Source of the DNA: AWTP1-13 sp963797005
Lineage (GTDB): Bacteria > Pseudomonadota > Alphaproteobacteria > Rhizobiales > Hyphomicrobiaceae
NCBI GenBank assembly: GCA_963797005.1
Contig: CAWCOF010000025.1
Location: 70,724 to 134,723, forward strand
Direction: 5' to 3'
Length of the DNA stretch: 64,000 bases
The notes under the pieces are model-generated. The model had not been told where the DNA came from. It saw only the letters and a list, made by a program, of their open reading frames with translations, and searched no databases. Position numbers and translations under genes: made by a program. Positions 1 to 7,920 of the stretch are shown in pieces; position 1 is the first letter of the stretch; each line of letters starts with the position of its first letter.

Positions 1-197
1 GCAAGCGCGTCGTGATCCTGGAGGACGTGACGACCACGGGCGGCTCCTCCATGAAGGCCATCGAGGCGGTCCGCGCCGACGGCGCCGAAATCGAGCGGGT
101 GATCACCGTGGTCGACCGCCTCGAAGGTGCCGCCGACGCCTTCAAGGCCGCCGGCGTTCCGTTCCAGGCGCTCCTGACGACCAAGGATTTCATCTGA
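1..197 (+). CDS. pyrE: Orotate phosphoribosyltransferase, C-terminal part (partial)
   Basis: Only the last ~65 residues are inside the window; the frame is open to the left edge and ends with TGA at 195-197. The stretch VILEDVTTTGGSS is the PRPP-binding signature of type I phosphoribosyltransferases (acidic pair followed by TTGGS), and the spacing to the C-terminus fits PyrE, which joins orotate to PRPP in pyrimidine biosynthesis. The 5' part lies outside, so start and length cannot be judged. The next gene (hicB) is on the opposite strand, and its reading frame stays open through this gene. Confidence 0.88.
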   Translation, partial: KRVVILEDVTTTGGSSMKAIEAVRADGAEIERVITVVDRLEGAADAFKAAGVPFQALLTTKDFI

Positions 198-199
198 TC

Positions 200-695
200 G
201 CGGGCTCAGGCGCCGCTTCTGATGTGGCCGAGAGGCTCCTTTGGCACTTCTGGATTTCATGCGGGTTGAATGCTTGCGGGAGGGGACGACTACCACTCCC
301 GCCTTGTCCCTGAGGCTCGATGCTGCAGCCTGCGAGATGAAGTCTGAACGGCTTACCCCCGCTGCCTTGGCCGCCCGGTCGATACCTTCGACCAGCACCG
401 GGTCCAGCATCACGTTGTAGCGCGCCTTACGTCCCGCGACGATCAAGGGAACGTAGATCGCCACGCCCCCTCTCTCCAAGTCGTCACGCACGTCGGGCTG
501 GCGGCGCAGGCTTTCCAAAGTGCTGGGCACGGGCATGTCGGTCTCGTCCTCGGCCCACAACCGAAGCGCCACGCTGGCATTTGCAATTGCTTCCTCGACC
601 GTTTTCCCAGCCGACGTGCAGCCCACCAGATCGGGAAAATGCACCCCCCAAATGCTGCCCCGTTCCTTGGAGACAATTGCCACGTAGTTCCGCAT
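200..695 (-). CDS. hicB: HicB-like antitoxin
   Basis: Starts at ATG 695-693 (MRNYVAIVSKERG...), 9 nt after hicA, so the two form an operon on the minus strand. The N-terminal ~80 residues are the HicB partial RNase H-like fold (WGVHFPDLVGCTSAGKTVEEA, with conserved FPD and G-C-x-T/S-x-G). The following ~50 residues, containing YNVMLDPVLVEGIDRAAKAAG, look like a ribbon-helix-helix DNA-binding tail. Oddly, this frame has no stop before the window edge: it runs antisense through the whole visible end of pyrE. The left coordinate given is where recognisable HicB sequence has ended, not a stop codon. HicB neutralises HicA and represses the operon. Confidence 0.75.
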
Positions 696-704
696 TCGCT
701 TGCC

Positions 705-911
705 CTATATCCAGCCGGCCGCTCTTGCTATCGCCCGCGCTGTTCCCGTCGGGATGTCCTTCGCCGGATGCACTACGATGATGCGGTGCCGGTGGTCCGG
801 ATGCTTGAATTTGTGGTGGCTGCCGCTCGTTTTCACGAGCAGCCAGCCCTCCGATTGAAGCCGCCTGATGATGCGCCTGCTGTCACGCTCCAGCTCGGCC
901 TTTCCTGCCAT
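705..911 (-). CDS. hicA: HicA-type mRNA interferase toxin
   Basis: 68 residues, the normal length of HicA. The protein has the double-stranded-RNA-binding-like fold signature: RRLQSEGW followed by GSHHKF, with the catalytic histidine in GSHHKFKHPDH and the terminal IPTGTARAIARAAG helix. HicA toxins cleave mRNA during starvation and are held inactive by HicB, whose gene follows at once. A near-perfect inverted repeat and a TATAAT box lie just upstream. The start ATG at 911 is the only reasonable one. Confidence 0.9.
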   Translation of the reverse strand: MAGKAELERDSRRIIRRLQSEGWLLVKTSGSHHKFKHPDHRHRIIVVHPAKDIPTGTARAIARAAGWI

Positions 912-937
912 TGCTGGTGCCTATTCACAAAGAAGGT

Positions 938-960
938 GTGTAATGCAATACACATTATAC
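938..960 (-). promoter_or_regulatory. Putative hicAB operator overlapping the -10 box
   Basis: An inverted repeat with 8-nt arms and a 7-nt centre (GTGTAATG ... CATTATAC, 7 of 8 positions paired) lies 27 nt upstream of hicA. Read on the minus strand, its first arm contains TATAAT (959-954), a perfect -10 hexamer. An arm that overlaps the -10 box is what an autorepressing HicB or HicAB complex would bind. A TTGACC at 988-983 is 23 nt away, too far for a standard -35 box. No binding data; this is inference from position. Confidence 0.5.
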
Positions 961-1019
961 AAATAGCTCTTGCGCGAGCGCAGGTCAATTCGCTTCCATC
1001 GTCTTGGAAACCGTCGCCG

Positions 1020-2606
1020 CTACTCGGCCGCCTGCCGGAGCGCGGGGGCTGCGGCCTTCACGTCGGCGTCGACGTGCACTTCGAACTTGGCGAAGTTCTT
1101 GTTGAACATGTCGACCAGCGCGCGGGCCTGGGTGTCGTAGGCGGCCTTGTCGGCCCAGGTCTCGCGCGGGTTGAGGATCGCCGGGTCGACGCCGTCGAGC
1201 GCGGTGGGCACCTGGAAGCCGAACAGAGGATCGGTGCGCATCGGCTGCGACTTGAGCGCGCCGGACAGCGCCGCGTCGAGCAGCGCACGCGTGGCCTTGA
1301 TCGGCATGCGGCGGCCGACGCCGAACTTGCCGCCGGTCCAGCCGGTGTTGACCAGCCAGCAGTCGACGCCGTGGCGGGCGATCAGATCGCGCAGCATGTT
1401 GCCGTAGGCGCTCGGGTGGCGCGGCATGAAGGGTGCGCCGAAGCAGGTCGAGAATGTCGCCTCCGGCTCCTTGCCGAGCCCCTTCTCGGTGCCCGCCACC
1501 TTGGCCGTGTAGCCGGACAGGAAATGGTACATGGCCTGGCATGGCGTCAGCTTGGCGATCGGCGGCATCACGCCGAAGGCGTCGGCCGTCAGCATGACGA
1601 TGTTCTTGGGGTGGCCCGCCACCCCGGTCGGGCTGGCGTTGGAGATGAACTCGAGCGGATAGGCCGAGCGCGTATTCTCCGTCAGCCGGCCGTCGTCGAA
1701 GTTGGGCACGCGCGTGGCGGGGTCGAGGATGACGTTCTCCAGCACGGTGCCGAAGCGGTTGGAGGCATCCCAGATCTGGGGCTCGGCTTCCTTGGAGAGG
1801 CGGATGGTCTTGGCGTAGCAGCCGCCCTCGAAATTGTAGACGCCGTCCTCCGACCAGCCGTGCTCGTCGTCGCCGAGCAGCGTGCGCTTGGGGTCGGCGG
1901 AGAGCGTGGTCTTGCCGGTTCCGGAGAGGCCGAAGAAGACGGCCGAGTCGCCCTTGGGGCCGACGTTGGCCGAGCAGTGCATCGGCATCACGCCCTTCTC
2001 CGGCATGACGAAATTGAGATAGGTGAAGACCGACTTCTTGGTCTCGCCCGCATAGGACGTGCCGCCGATCAGGACGAGGCGTTTGGTGAAGTTGCAGGCG
2101 ATGATCGTGTCGGAGCGCGCGCCATGCCGCTTGGGGTCGGCGCGGAAGCTCGGCAGGTTGATGACGGTGAACTGGGGATCGAAGCCCGAGAGCTCGCCGG
2201 CCTTGGGCCTGCGCAGCAGATGCCGGATGAAGAGCGCGTGCCAGGCATACTCGGTGAAAACGCGGGCGTTGAGCCGGTGAGCAGGGTCGGCGCCGGCGTA
2301 GAGGTCCTGCACGAACAGCTCGCGCGAGGCAGCATGCGCGCGAAAGTCTGCCCACAGCGTTTCGAACTGCTCGGGCGTCATCGGCTTGTTGTTGTCCCAC
2401 CAGACGACTTTTTCGGTGGTCGCGTCGCGGACGGTGAACTTGTCCTGCACGGAGCGGCCGGTGTGCACGCCCGTCTCCACGGCCAGCGCGCCGGACGCGG
2501 TGAAGTGCGCTTCGCCCCTGCTGATTGCCAGCTCGACGAGCTCCGCCTCCCCGGTGTTGTGATGAATTTTTGCCGGAGCGCTCAGTGCTAGGGTGCTACT
2601 CGTCAT
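1020..2606 (-). CDS. pckA: Phosphoenolpyruvate carboxykinase (ATP)
   Basis: 528 residues from ATG 2606 (MTSSTLALSAP), full length for the ATP-dependent PEPCK family. It decarboxylates and phosphorylates oxaloacetate to PEP, the first step of gluconeogenesis. Visible signatures are TGVHTGRSVQDKF near the N-terminus, the kinase-1a P-loop GLSGTGKTTLS in the middle third, and DDEHGWSEDGVYNFEGGCYAK just after it. An in-frame TTG 24 nt upstream gives an 8-residue longer protein, but the ATG fits the family better. Proximity to chvI/chvG is typical of Rhizobiales, where ChvI has been linked to pckA control; here a HugZ-like gene and repeats lie between. Confidence 0.95.
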   Translation of the reverse strand: MTSSTLALSAPAKIHHNTGEAELVELAISRGEAHFTASGALAVETGVHTGRSVQDKFTVRDATTEKVVWWDNNKPMTPEQFETLWADFRAHAASRELFVQDLYAGADPAHRLNARVFTEYAWHALFIRHLLRRPKAGELSGFDPQFTVINLPSFRADPKRHGARSDTIIACNFTKRLVLIGGTSYAGETKKSVFTYLNFVMPEKGVMPMHCSANVGPKGDSAVFFGLSGTGKTTLSADPKRTLLGDDEHGWSEDGVYNFEGGCYAKTIRLSKEAEPQIWDASNRFGTVLENVILDPATRVPNFDDGRLTENTRSAYPLEFISNASPTGVAGHPKNIVMLTADAFGVMPPIAKLTPCQAMYHFLSGYTAKVAGTEKGLGKEPEATFSTCFGAPFMPRHPSAYGNMLRDLIARHGVDCWLVNTGWTGGKFGVGRRMPIKATRALLDAALSGALKSQPMRTDPLFGFQVPTALDGVDPAILNPRETWADKAAYDTQARALVDMFNKNFAKFEVHVDADVKAAAPALRQAAE

Positions 2607-2757
2607 GAGTCGATGGCCACTTTCCGCCAAAAAACGAACAGGCGCCGAACCTGTGGCGGCGCCGCTTGCCTACATTTCCCCGCTGGTCCCTTGAGCGGGG
2701 GAGACAGTCTACACGTCTCCTGCCCCCCACGCATCCAGCCCTCTGAGCCATCCACCT

Positions 2758-2836
2758 CTAGTGTGATGATCGAGAAGTCCGCCACATCGCGTTTGGCTGG
2801 GTGGTGGAGCGGACTTCTCGATCTGAATCACACTAG
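2758..2836. repeat. Palindromic repeat, family A
   Basis: Long inverted repeat: CTAGTGTGATGATCGAGAAG on the left is answered by CTTCTCGATCTGAATCACACTAG on the right, with a ~30-nt centre. The same element with diverged arms occurs at 4650-4724, and a half copy at 26667-26680. It lies in the gap between pckA and the HugZ-like gene. Could form a long hairpin in RNA on either strand. Confidence 0.8.
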
Positions 2837-2849
2837 AATCCATCATTTG

Positions 2850-2924
2850 CTAGTGTCCTTCAGATCGCGAAATTCGTTCCGAGCAAGCCGCAGATTGAGG
2901 CGAATTTCGCGATCAGGACACTAG
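2850..2924. repeat. Palindromic repeat, family B
   Basis: Inverted repeat whose arms contain CTAGTGTCCT and GATCGCGAAATTCG, answered exactly by CGAATTTCGCGATC and AGGACACTAG. It follows the A element by 13 nt. The A-then-B order with similar spacing recurs at 4650-4813 between chvI and chvG. The rest of the 2607-3041 gap shows no gene-like signal. Confidence 0.8.
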
Positions 2925-3041
2925 GTGATGGTGACCCCGTTTGAAACCTGCATCGTCGCCGCATCGGCTCACACAATCATTTGTTGGTTCACACGTGGGC
3001 AGTGTCGCGGAAAACATCAGGCATCAAATTTCGTTGCAAAT

Positions 3042-3806
3042 TTATGCAGACGACTGTTTTTTGGCCAGGACCCCGCGCGCCTTGCCCGCCAAGCCCACCA
3101 GTGCGCTGCGGGCTTCGCCGGGACTGCAAATGCGGGTCGGAAAGTCGACCCGCGCCGCCATTGTGCGGTGCAGCAAATCAAGCCCGCCCGGGTCGATCCC
3201 GCTCATGCGCCACGCGCCGGGCGCGCATCCTGCAAGCTCGGTGGCGTAGAGGGCGACGGCATCGGCATGGTCGCTGTTCATGTGCTCGACAATGCCCGCC
3301 TCCGCCTCGATCAGGGCGCTGGCACCGGCCAGGTCGGTGAGGAGGCTTTCGGCCTTGATATCGACGATCCGCCCAAAGCCGCCGATGTAGTGCCCGCTGC
3401 TCGGCCTGAGCTGGTAGACGGCAAAGTCCGTGAACCCCGCGTAGCCTTCCGCCGACGGATGGCGCGCCAGGAAACGGCGCAACGCCGTGGCGCTGTCGGT
3501 TGGCCTTGCTTCGCCCGTTAGGGTTACGCGCCCCCCAGACAATGGGTCGCCGAGGTCGCCGGTCCCGTCGATGAGCACGCTGGCCCTCGGGTCCCTTTGG
3601 AGGTTGCGCGTATGCAGCGCCAGGTTGGAGATGAGGAAAATGGGCGCCCCGTCGGGTTCGGTTGCGACCAGCACGAGGGAGGCGTAAGGATGCCCGGTCT
3701 CGCGATCGAGCGTGGCCAGCGAGCCTTTCAGCGCCGTGCGTACCAGGCGGCGCGCCGATACAGCTGGCTCCTCCGGCGGAGTCGACGGGGCGTTGTCAAC
3801 AGACAT
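3042..3806 (-). CDS. HugZ-like heme utilisation / pyridoxamine oxidase-fold protein
   Basis: 254 residues from ATG 3806 (MSVDNAPSTPPEE). The first ~160 residues have the split-barrel flavin-binding fold of the pyridoxamine 5'-phosphate oxidase superfamily (LKGSLATLDRETGHPYASLV, SNLALHTRNLQRDPRASVLID). The C-terminal ~85 residues match DUF2470, marked by EHMNSDHADAVALYA. This two-domain layout is that of HugZ/HutZ-like proteins, which bind or degrade heme in some bacteria; heme degradation here is inferred from family only. The frame extends 31 codons further upstream, but family length and the barrel start favour 3806. It diverges from chvI. Confidence 0.82.
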   Translation of the reverse strand: MSVDNAPSTPPEEPAVSARRLVRTALKGSLATLDRETGHPYASLVLVATEPDGAPIFLISNLALHTRNLQRDPRASVLIDGTGDLGDPLSGGRVTLTGEARPTDSATALRRFLARHPSAEGYAGFTDFAVYQLRPSSGHYIGGFGRIVDIKAESLLTDLAGASALIEAEAGIVEHMNSDHADAVALYATELAGCAPGAWRMSGIDPGGLDLLHRTMAARVDFPTRICSPGEARSALVGLAGKARGVLAKKQSSA

Positions 3807-3937
3807 GGCAAACCCTCTGCTGTTGCGGGGGTAGAACATTCGGGTAACAATACGCCGATGCTCGATGGGCTTGCCACAATTTGTGCATGGCGGAACCATA
3901 AAGCCCCAATCTGGGCGCGGTCGAGGAAGCCAGGATC

Positions 3938-4645
3938 ATGAAAGAGAAAAGTAGCATTGTTCTGGTCGATGACGAGCGCAACATCCTCACCTCGCTCGGC
4001 ATGGCGCTGGAGGCCGAGGGCTACAAGGTGCGAACGTACGCGGATGGCGCCTCGGCCCTGGAGGCGCTGACGGAGGATCCGGCGGACCTTGCCATCCTCG
4101 ATATCAAGATGCCGCGCATGGACGGGATGGAGCTTCTGCGGCGCTTGCGGCAGATGACCGACATGCCGGTGATCTTTCTCACCTCCAAGGACGAGGAGAT
4201 CGACGAGCTGTTCGGCCTCAAGATGGGCGCCGACGACTACATCGCCAAACCCTTCTCGCAGCGCCTGGTTGTGGAGCGCGTCAAGGCGGTGCTGCGGCGC
4301 TTCCAGCCCAAGGACCCCGGCGGAGCCGCCGCCGAGGCCGCACGCGTGCTGGAGCGTGGCAAGCTGCGGCTCGACCCCGAGCGGCATACCTGCCACTGGG
4401 ACGGGTTTCCGGTCATGCTGACGGTGACGGAATTCCTCATCCTGCAGGCGCTCGCCACACGCCCAGGCGTGGTGAAGACGCGCGACGCCTTGATGGACGC
4501 CGCCTACGACGACCAAGTCTACGTCGACGACCGTACCATCGACAGCCACATCAAGCGCTTGCGCAAGAAGTTCAAGCAGGCCGACGACAGCTTCGACGTC
4601 ATCGAGACGCTTTATGGCGTCGGCTACCGCTTCAAGGAGGCGTAG
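3938..4645 (+). CDS. chvI: Response regulator ChvI (OmpR family)
   Basis: 235 residues. The receiver domain (residues ~6-120) has the acidic pair D11-D12, phosphoacceptor D55 in LAILDIKMPRMDG and the conserved Lys of YIAKPFS. The C-terminal winged helix ends in VYVDDRTIDSHIKRLRKKF and VETLYGVGYRF-like sequence. With the adjacent sensor ChvG it forms the ChvG-ChvI (ExoS-ChvI) system of Rhizobiales, which senses acid or envelope stress and controls exopolysaccharide, motility and virulence or symbiosis genes. The gene pair is normally tightly coupled, but here 320 nt of repeat sequence separate them. Confidence 0.93.
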   Translation: MKEKSSIVLVDDERNILTSLGMALEAEGYKVRTYADGASALEALTEDPADLAILDIKMPRMDGMELLRRLRQMTDMPVIFLTSKDEEIDELFGLKMGADDYIAKPFSQRLVVERVKAVLRRFQPKDPGGAAAEAARVLERGKLRLDPERHTCHWDGFPVMLTVTEFLILQALATRPGVVKTRDALMDAAYDDQVYVDDRTIDSHIKRLRKKFKQADDSFDVIETLYGVGYRFKEA

Positions 4646-4649
4646 GCGC

Positions 4650-4724
4650 TGGTGTGATGATCGAGAAATTCGTCGTTGCCTGCGGCTTGCGTCGGAAGCG
4701 AATTTCTCGATCTGGATCACACCA
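4650..4724. repeat. Palindromic repeat, family A (copy 2)
   Basis: Begins 5 nt after the chvI stop. Arms TGGTGTGATGATCGAGAAAT and the matching AATTTCTCGATCTGGATCACACCA; the central part differs from copy 1 at 2758, while the ends are conserved. Confidence 0.8.
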
Positions 4725-4739
4725 ACTTCACGAAACTGG

Positions 4740-4813
4740 CTAGTGTCCTTTCGATCGCGAAGTTCGTTCAATGCCTGCCGCACGCTTCGGCGAAGTTCGC
4801 GATCGGGACACTG
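4740..4813. repeat. Palindromic repeat, family B (copy 2)
   Basis: Arms CTAGTGTCCT and GATCGCGAAGTTCG, answered by CGAAGTTCGCGATC and GGGACACTGG. It follows family A by 15 nt, as at 2850, and abuts the family C element without a gap. Confidence 0.8.
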
Positions 4814-4960
4814 GAGCAGGATCGCTTCGGATGGAATCGCCTTGCCTCGATGGCGACGTTTCGGCCGAAGCGTGAATCCTGTTCTATTCAATATGTTGAG
4901 AGCAAGATTCACGTTCCATGATCGAAGCAAAGTGCTTCGATCAGAAACGATCTTGCTCTA
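4814..4960. repeat. Palindromic repeat, family C (full copy 1)
   Basis: About 147 nt made of two successive hairpins. C1 pairs GAGCAGGATCGCTTCGG with CCGAAGCGTGAATCCTG. C2 pairs AGAGCAAGAT with ATCTTGCTCT and holds an inner perfect palindrome, GATCGAAGCA-AAG-TGCTTCGATC (4920-4942). The element ends in CTCTA, immediately followed by the chvG ribosome binding site GGAGG. A second full copy is at 26680. Confidence 0.85.
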
Positions 4961-4967
4961 GGAGGCG

Positions 4968-6924
4968 ATGGCGGTCGAGATGGAGGGTTCACGCTTTGGC
5001 GCGGGCGCCCGAGACACGCTGAAACGCGGCATCTCCAGTTCCGCCGCTGGCATCGGCAGGTTCGGTGAAATCGCCCGCAGGGTCGGCGGCAAGCCCGCCG
5101 AGGCCGTCGCTGCGCATGCGCGCTCGCTGGCGCGGCGCATGCATCTTTACGACTTCCTCACCTACGGCCCGCTCATTCGCTTCGTCACCAGGACGCTGCG
5201 CCGCCGGATCATCCTGGCCAACTCGATCGGGCTCCTGATCCTGCTCGGCGGCATCTTCTATCTGAGCCAGTATCATGCCTGGCTGATCGACGCCAAGCGC
5301 GACAGCCTGCGCGCCCAGGGCGAGATCATCGCCGCCGCCATTGCCGCCAACGCCACCGTCGAGACGACGGGCCGCATCGTGCTCGATCCCGACCGGCTGC
5401 CGGAGCTCGAGGGCTCGCGCAGTCCTTTCCGCGACGATGCGTTCGCCGCCCTGCAACTGCCCATCGCGCCCGAGCGCGTCACGCCGATCATGCGCCGCCT
5501 GCTGCCGTCGACGGACATACGTGCGCGTGTGTACGCCCAGGACGGAACGCTGATTGTCGACACGGCCCAGCTCCTGACGCGCGGGCAGGTGGCGCGGTCC
5601 GGCGCGGACGAAGGCAAGCGCGTCAAGGTCAAGAATGCCTGGACGCGTTTCATGGCGTGGCTCACGCGCGGCGACCTGCCCGTCTACCGCGAGATCGGCA
5701 CCGCCAACGGCACCGCCTACCCCGAGGTGCGCATGGCGCTGGCCAGCGGATGGGCGACGCCGATGCTGCTCGTCAACGAGAAGGGCGAGCAGATCGTGTC
5801 GATGGCGGTGCCGATCCAGTATCGGAAGGCCACGCTCGGCGTGCTGCTTCTGTCGACGCGCCCCGGCGAGATCGACGAAATTCTGGCCGAGGAGCGCAAC
5901 ATCATCGTCGCCCTGGCGCTGATCGCGCTGGCGGCCACCCTGCTCGCATCCGTGGTGCTGGCGCGCACGATTGCCGGCCCGATGCGCCGGCTTTCGGAAG
6001 CCGCCGAGGACGTCAGCCGCAACATCAGGACGCGCCACGACCTGCCCGAGCTCTCCCGGCGTGCCGACGAGGTGGGCCAGATGGCCGCCGCCTTCCGCAA
6101 GATGACCGCCTCGCTCTATCAGCGTATCGAGGCGAGCGAGCGTTTCGCCGAGGACGTGGCGCACGAGCTGAAGAACCCGCTCACCGCCGCGCGCTCGACC
6201 GCCGAGGCGCTCGCCTACGCCAAGACGCCTGAGACCCGGCAGGTCCTGATGCGGGAAGTCCAGGAGGAGCTCAAGCGCCTCAACAAGCTCATCACCGACG
6301 TGTCGAATGCCGCGCGCATGGATGCCCAGCTTGCCATCGAGGAGATCGAACCCGTCGACGTCCGCCACGTTCTGCGCGGTGTCGTCGACGTATTCAAGGA
6401 CATGCTGGAGCACGACACCAAGCGCGTCGTCCTCAATATCGTCGATGCCCCGGGCAATCCGCTTGCCTTCATCGTGCAGGCCCATGAGGTGCGGCTGGGA
6501 CGCGTCATCACCAATCTCCTGGACAACGCCCTCTCGTTCTCGCCCGAGGACGGCGTGGTGACGATCACCGCCCGCAGCACGGCAAGCGAGATCGAGATCG
6601 TCGTCGACGACGAAGGCCCTGGCATTCCGCCCGAGAACATGGAGGCGATCTTCAAGCGCTTCTATTCCGATCGCCCGCAGACGGACCGCACGGTGGGCAA
6701 GAACTCCGGCCTCGGCCTGAGCATGTCGCGCGAGATCGTCACCACCTACGGCGGACGCATCTGGGCATCCAACCGTATGGCGGAGGCTGGTGCGCCGGAG
6801 CGGGCGACGGAGGAACGGACCACGCTGAAGGAGCGCGTGCGTCGGCGCCCGGTTCATCGTGCGACTGCCCGCCGCCGGCACCGCAACGTCGAGGGGAGCG
6901 CAGCTGCGTGGACGACGGAGCTGA
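4968..6924 (+). CDS. chvG: Sensor histidine kinase ChvG (single-base frameshift near 6840)
   Basis: Membrane sensor kinase paired with ChvI. Visible in order: a transmembrane helix (IILANSIGLLILLGGIFYL), a ~200-residue periplasmic region, a second helix (IIVALALIALAATLLASVVL), HAMP, the H-box EDVAHELKNPL, N-box (VITNLLDNALSFSPEDG), G1 (DDEGPGIPPE) and G2 (GKNSGLGLSMS). The ATP-binding end GARFIVRLPAA and stop TGA 6922-6924 are in the +1 frame: the switch lies between the codons for LKER and VGARF, consistent with one extra base near 6840. Uncorrected, the frame runs to 7295 without homology. Starts at ATG 4968 behind GGAGG that directly abuts repeat C. Overlaps hprK by 17 nt. Confidence 0.9.
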
Positions 6925-7375
6925 ACTCGTCCACGGAACGTGTGTCGCTCTCGGTCGCGCTGCAGCCCTGCTTCGCGGGCCCTCGGGGTCGGGCAAGTCC
7001 GACCTCGCCCTGCGCTTTTTGTTCCTGGCACGGCGTGGCCCGGCAGCGCTTGAGCCGCCCACCTTGGTCGCGGATGACCAGGTGCAGCTCAAACGCGACG
7101 GCGACCTCGTCCTCGTCAGGGCGCCGCAAACCATCCGCGGCAAGATCGAGGTGCGCGGGGTTGGCATCATCGAGGTCAAATCCCACCCGGAGGCCCAGCT
7201 CGCCCTGGTTGTGGACCTGGTGCCGCCACTTGAAGTGCCGCGCATGCCGGGGGGCGACGAGATGGCGCGGCTGCTGGGTGTGGACGTGCCCCTGATGCGC
7301 CTTGCGCCGTGGGAGGCCTCGGCGCCGATCAAGCTGGCCGTGGCCCTGGCCCGCGCCCAGCGCAGCTTCGGATAA
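6908..7375 (+). CDS. hprK: HPr kinase/phosphorylase, C-terminal-domain-only form
   Basis: 155 residues from a GTG start, half the size of the Firmicutes enzyme because the N-terminal domain is absent, as is usual in alphaproteobacteria. The P-loop GPSGSGKS is at residues 24-31, and the HprK signature region is IEVRGVGIIEV near residue 85. The enzyme phosphorylates the regulatory serine of HPr, whose gene lies 545 nt downstream. The start overlaps the end of chvG, indicating a chvI-chvG-hprK transcription unit. Confidence 0.9.
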   Translation: MDDGAELVHGTCVALGRAAALLRGPSGSGKSDLALRFLFLARRGPAALEPPTLVADDQVQLKRDGDLVLVRAPQTIRGKIEVRGVGIIEVKSHPEAQLALVVDLVPPLEVPRMPGGDEMARLLGVDVPLMRLAPWEASAPIKLAVALARAQRSFG

Positions 7376-7493
7376 CCGGCGCTTTCTGCTTGCCTCGCGC
7401 GGGGGCCCTGAACCATGATGCGCCCCCTTGGCAACCAATCGCCAAGAAGGATGCGCCGGCGGCCACCCTCCGAAAAGGAATGCGGACCTGCAA

Positions 7494-7898
7494 ATGATCG
7501 GCGTCGTCATTGTCGCTCACGGGGGCTTGGCGGGGGAATTTCGTGCTGCGCTCGAACATGTGGTCGGACGCCAGGAGCAGCTCGAATCTTTTTCGATCGG
7601 TCCGGAGGACGACGTCGAGCAGCGCCGCATGGAGCTGATCGAGGCGATTCGCCACGTCGACGGCGGCGATGGGGTGATCGTGCTGACCGACATGTTCGGC
7701 GGCACGCCGTCGAACCTCGCCATTTCCGTGATGGGAGAGACCGGCGCCGAGGTGCTGGCCGGCATCAATCTGCCGATGCTGATCAAGCTCGCAAGCGTGC
7801 GCGGCGAGGCGACGCTGGCCGATGCCGTCAACGCGGCCAAGGAAGCGGGCCGCAAGTACATCAGCGTGGCCAGCCAGGTGTTGTCGGGCGAGCCCTGA
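7494..7898 (+). CDS. PTS EIIA component, mannose-family (EIIA-Man type)
   Basis: 134 residues. The start ATG at 7494 puts the phosphoacceptor histidine at residue 9 (IVAHGGLAGEF), as in stand-alone EIIA-Man proteins. The body contains VIVLTDMFGGTPSNLA, the family signature. There are no EIIB, EIIC or EIID genes nearby, so this is a regulatory rather than a sugar-transporting PTS branch. In Rhizobiales the homologue modulates ChvG-ChvI and other regulators; that role is inferred from family and context. Confidence 0.9.
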   Translation: MIGVVIVAHGGLAGEFRAALEHVVGRQEQLESFSIGPEDDVEQRRMELIEAIRHVDGGDGVIVLTDMFGGTPSNLAISVMGETGAEVLAGINLPMLIKLASVRGEATLADAVNAAKEAGRKYISVASQVLSGEP

Positions 7899-7920
7899 GC
7901 CCGCAGGGAGCCGGACGCAG

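Noticed and set aside
639..2591. 650-codon plus-strand frame opposite pckA
   Set aside because: It is the antisense shadow of pckA; high GC makes long antisense frames common, and the protein has no recognisable domain.
4989..7031. 680-codon minus-strand frame opposite chvG
   Set aside because: Antisense shadow; Arg/His/Gly-rich composition typical of GC-rich non-coding frames.
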